From assembly GCA_031258375.1 (NCBI GenBank), contig JAIRMX010000143.1:1-13333 (forward strand): a stretch of DNA of 13,333 nt, in the 5' to 3' direction. Below are positions 12,661 through 13,333 of this stretch, one piece after another (within the stretch, counting starts at the first letter, position 1; every line of letters starts with the position of its first letter). The notes beneath the pieces were generated by a model. That model made no database searches. It worked only from the letters and a program-made list of their open reading frames with translations, and had not been told where the DNA came from. Position numbers and translations under genes: made by a program. The DNA is from Elusimicrobiota bacterium (GTDB lineage: Bacteria > Elusimicrobiota > Elusimicrobia > Elusimicrobiales > Elusimicrobiaceae).

Positions 12661-12720
12661 GAAGCCATTGCCGCAAAGCCTTTCCGCTGTTATTTCTGAA
12701 GGCTGTAATCGGCAATCTTC
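12661..12720. repeat. 60-bp nested palindrome upstream of murD
   Basis: GAAG (12661-12664) and CTTC (12717-12720) enclose ATTGCCG (12667-12673) and CGGCAAT (12710-12716), which enclose AGCCTT (12677-12682) and AAGGCT (12699-12704). The remaining loop is about 16 nt. It lies between murD and the IS remnant and may be a dispersed element. From 12721 to 12782 I see no further feature. Confidence 0.5.
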
Positions 12721-12782
12721 CGATAAGATAAAGGGAGTTTGAGGTTAAATACTTTATAATCGCCCAAATCGCAAATAGGACC

Positions 12783-13333
12783 GGTCTTGTTGCATAATTA
12801 GGTAAAGAAGCTGCCCAAAGCACAACACAAACCATAACAGTACTCCAACTATTCTCTAAACTGCGTATTTTGGCAACCCCAGCTTGTTAAATCTGTTAAT
12901 TAAACTCGCCCTTATACACTGTTCCCTATACTGCCCCTCTTCTCTGCGAGATTTTAGATTACTCCCAAATATTCTCTTTAATCGGTAAAAGCTGTTCTCA
13001 ACTATACTCCTGCGATTATATCCTGCTTCTTTTTTCCATCCCTCTATTCCCATCTCTTCACATCTGCGTATTACCATATTACGCTCCGCCCACTTTCTCT
13101 TATCGTATATCTGGTAGTGATAGCAGGATTAAGCTGTCTCTATACACTTGCGGATGACCGACTTTATGTGTTTTGCGAGATTTGTGGAATGCTTTCTAAG
13201 CTGTTGCCTCTGAGATGTAAACAGAGATATTCCCGCGTTCTGCCAGAGCTTTGTTGTACTCTGACCAATTTATTATTGTTTTATTGGACTTAGGAGTGCT
13301 TCTTTTGCTATTATTCTTTTGAGTAGTGTTTAT
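12783..13333 (-). mobile_element. IS5-family insertion sequence, internally deleted and cut by the window edge
   Basis: The element carries remains of an IS5-family transposase gene (12856-13333). The likely outer end on the left begins GGTCTTGTTGCATAATTAGG at 12783, resembling IS5-group terminal repeats. I place this boundary by eye, because the other end lies beyond the window and the terminal inverted repeat and target duplication cannot be compared. Confidence 0.6.
12856..13333 (-). pseudogene. IS5-family transposase pseudogene (central deletion, frameshift and nonsense codon)
   Basis: Reading leftward from 13333, the first 73 codons encode an IS5-type N-terminus (INWSEYNKALAERGNIS, later KVGHPQVYRDSLILLSL). 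A TAG at 13198-13196 interrupts it. Near 13115-13110 the similarity jumps, in another frame, to the C-terminal part starting IYDKRKWAERN and ending NRFNKLGLPKYAV before TAG at 12858-12856. The C-terminal part keeps the Y-x2-R-x3-E-x6-K signature (YNRRSIVENSFYRLK), so the catalytic glutamate is there. The region that should hold the two catalytic aspartates, about 150-170 residues in a full-length enzyme, is gone. It cannot encode an active transposase, but its ends might still be mobilised by an intact copy elsewhere. The true start codon may lie outside the window. Confidence 0.85.

Noticed and set aside
1..13333. CRISPR arrays, tRNA or rRNA genes, phage genes.
   Set aside because: I saw no regularly spaced repeats, no cloverleaf or rRNA sequence and no phage structural or integrase motifs.

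Overview
The window looks like chromosome from an uncultured, AT-rich Gram-negative bacterium. Scattered solitary type IV pilin genes, lpxB next to a Gfo/Idh/MocA oxidoreductase, dispersed intergenic palindromes and a decayed IS5-family element all suggest the Elusimicrobiota (Endomicrobium/Elusimicrobium-like). That placement is inference; no rRNA or other taxonomic marker is present. Stop usage (TGA ends the first pilin and the RSH gene) fits the standard bacterial code.

Layout. 1-72: first 24 codons of an unidentified leftward gene, with a good promoter and a palindrome over its start of transcription. 73-449: no gene, but a cluster of nested palindromic repeats. 450-2525 (-): recG. 2811-3365 (+): a type IV pilin-like gene with an unusually long leader. 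3655-7696 (+): a tight four-gene cluster of Gfo/Idh/MocA dehydrogenase, lpxB, a short RelA/SpoT homologue that stops after the TGS domain, and a small zinc-ribbon membrane protein whose start overlaps the RSH stop. 7697-8164: no convincing protein gene; it holds a promoter, a run of hairpins with a possible pseudoknot and a terminator-like end (candidate structured RNA), then dispersed palindromes. 8165-8680 (+): a second pilin broken by one in-frame TGA. 8798-10159 (+): a divergent MurC-type ligase, possibly leaderless. 10352-11158 (+): an unknown exported protein under a promoter with a perfect 11-bp-arm palindrome at +1. 11179-11213: a terminator shared by convergent genes. 11201-12574 (-): murD. 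12661-12720: another palindrome. 12783-13333: an internally deleted, nonsense-mutated IS5-family transposase.

How the genes fit together. Most recognisable genes serve the cell envelope: lipid A (lpxB and probably the dehydrogenase), peptidoglycan (MurC-like and MurD), pilins and an exported protein. recG handles DNA repair, and the RSH enzyme links the lipid A cluster to (p)ppGpp metabolism. The points most worth a second look are the candidate RNA at about 7723-8015, the RSH protein with intact hydrolase residues but an altered RxKD motif and no C-terminal regulatory half, the zinc-ribbon partner beside it, and the +1 palindromes at two promoters.
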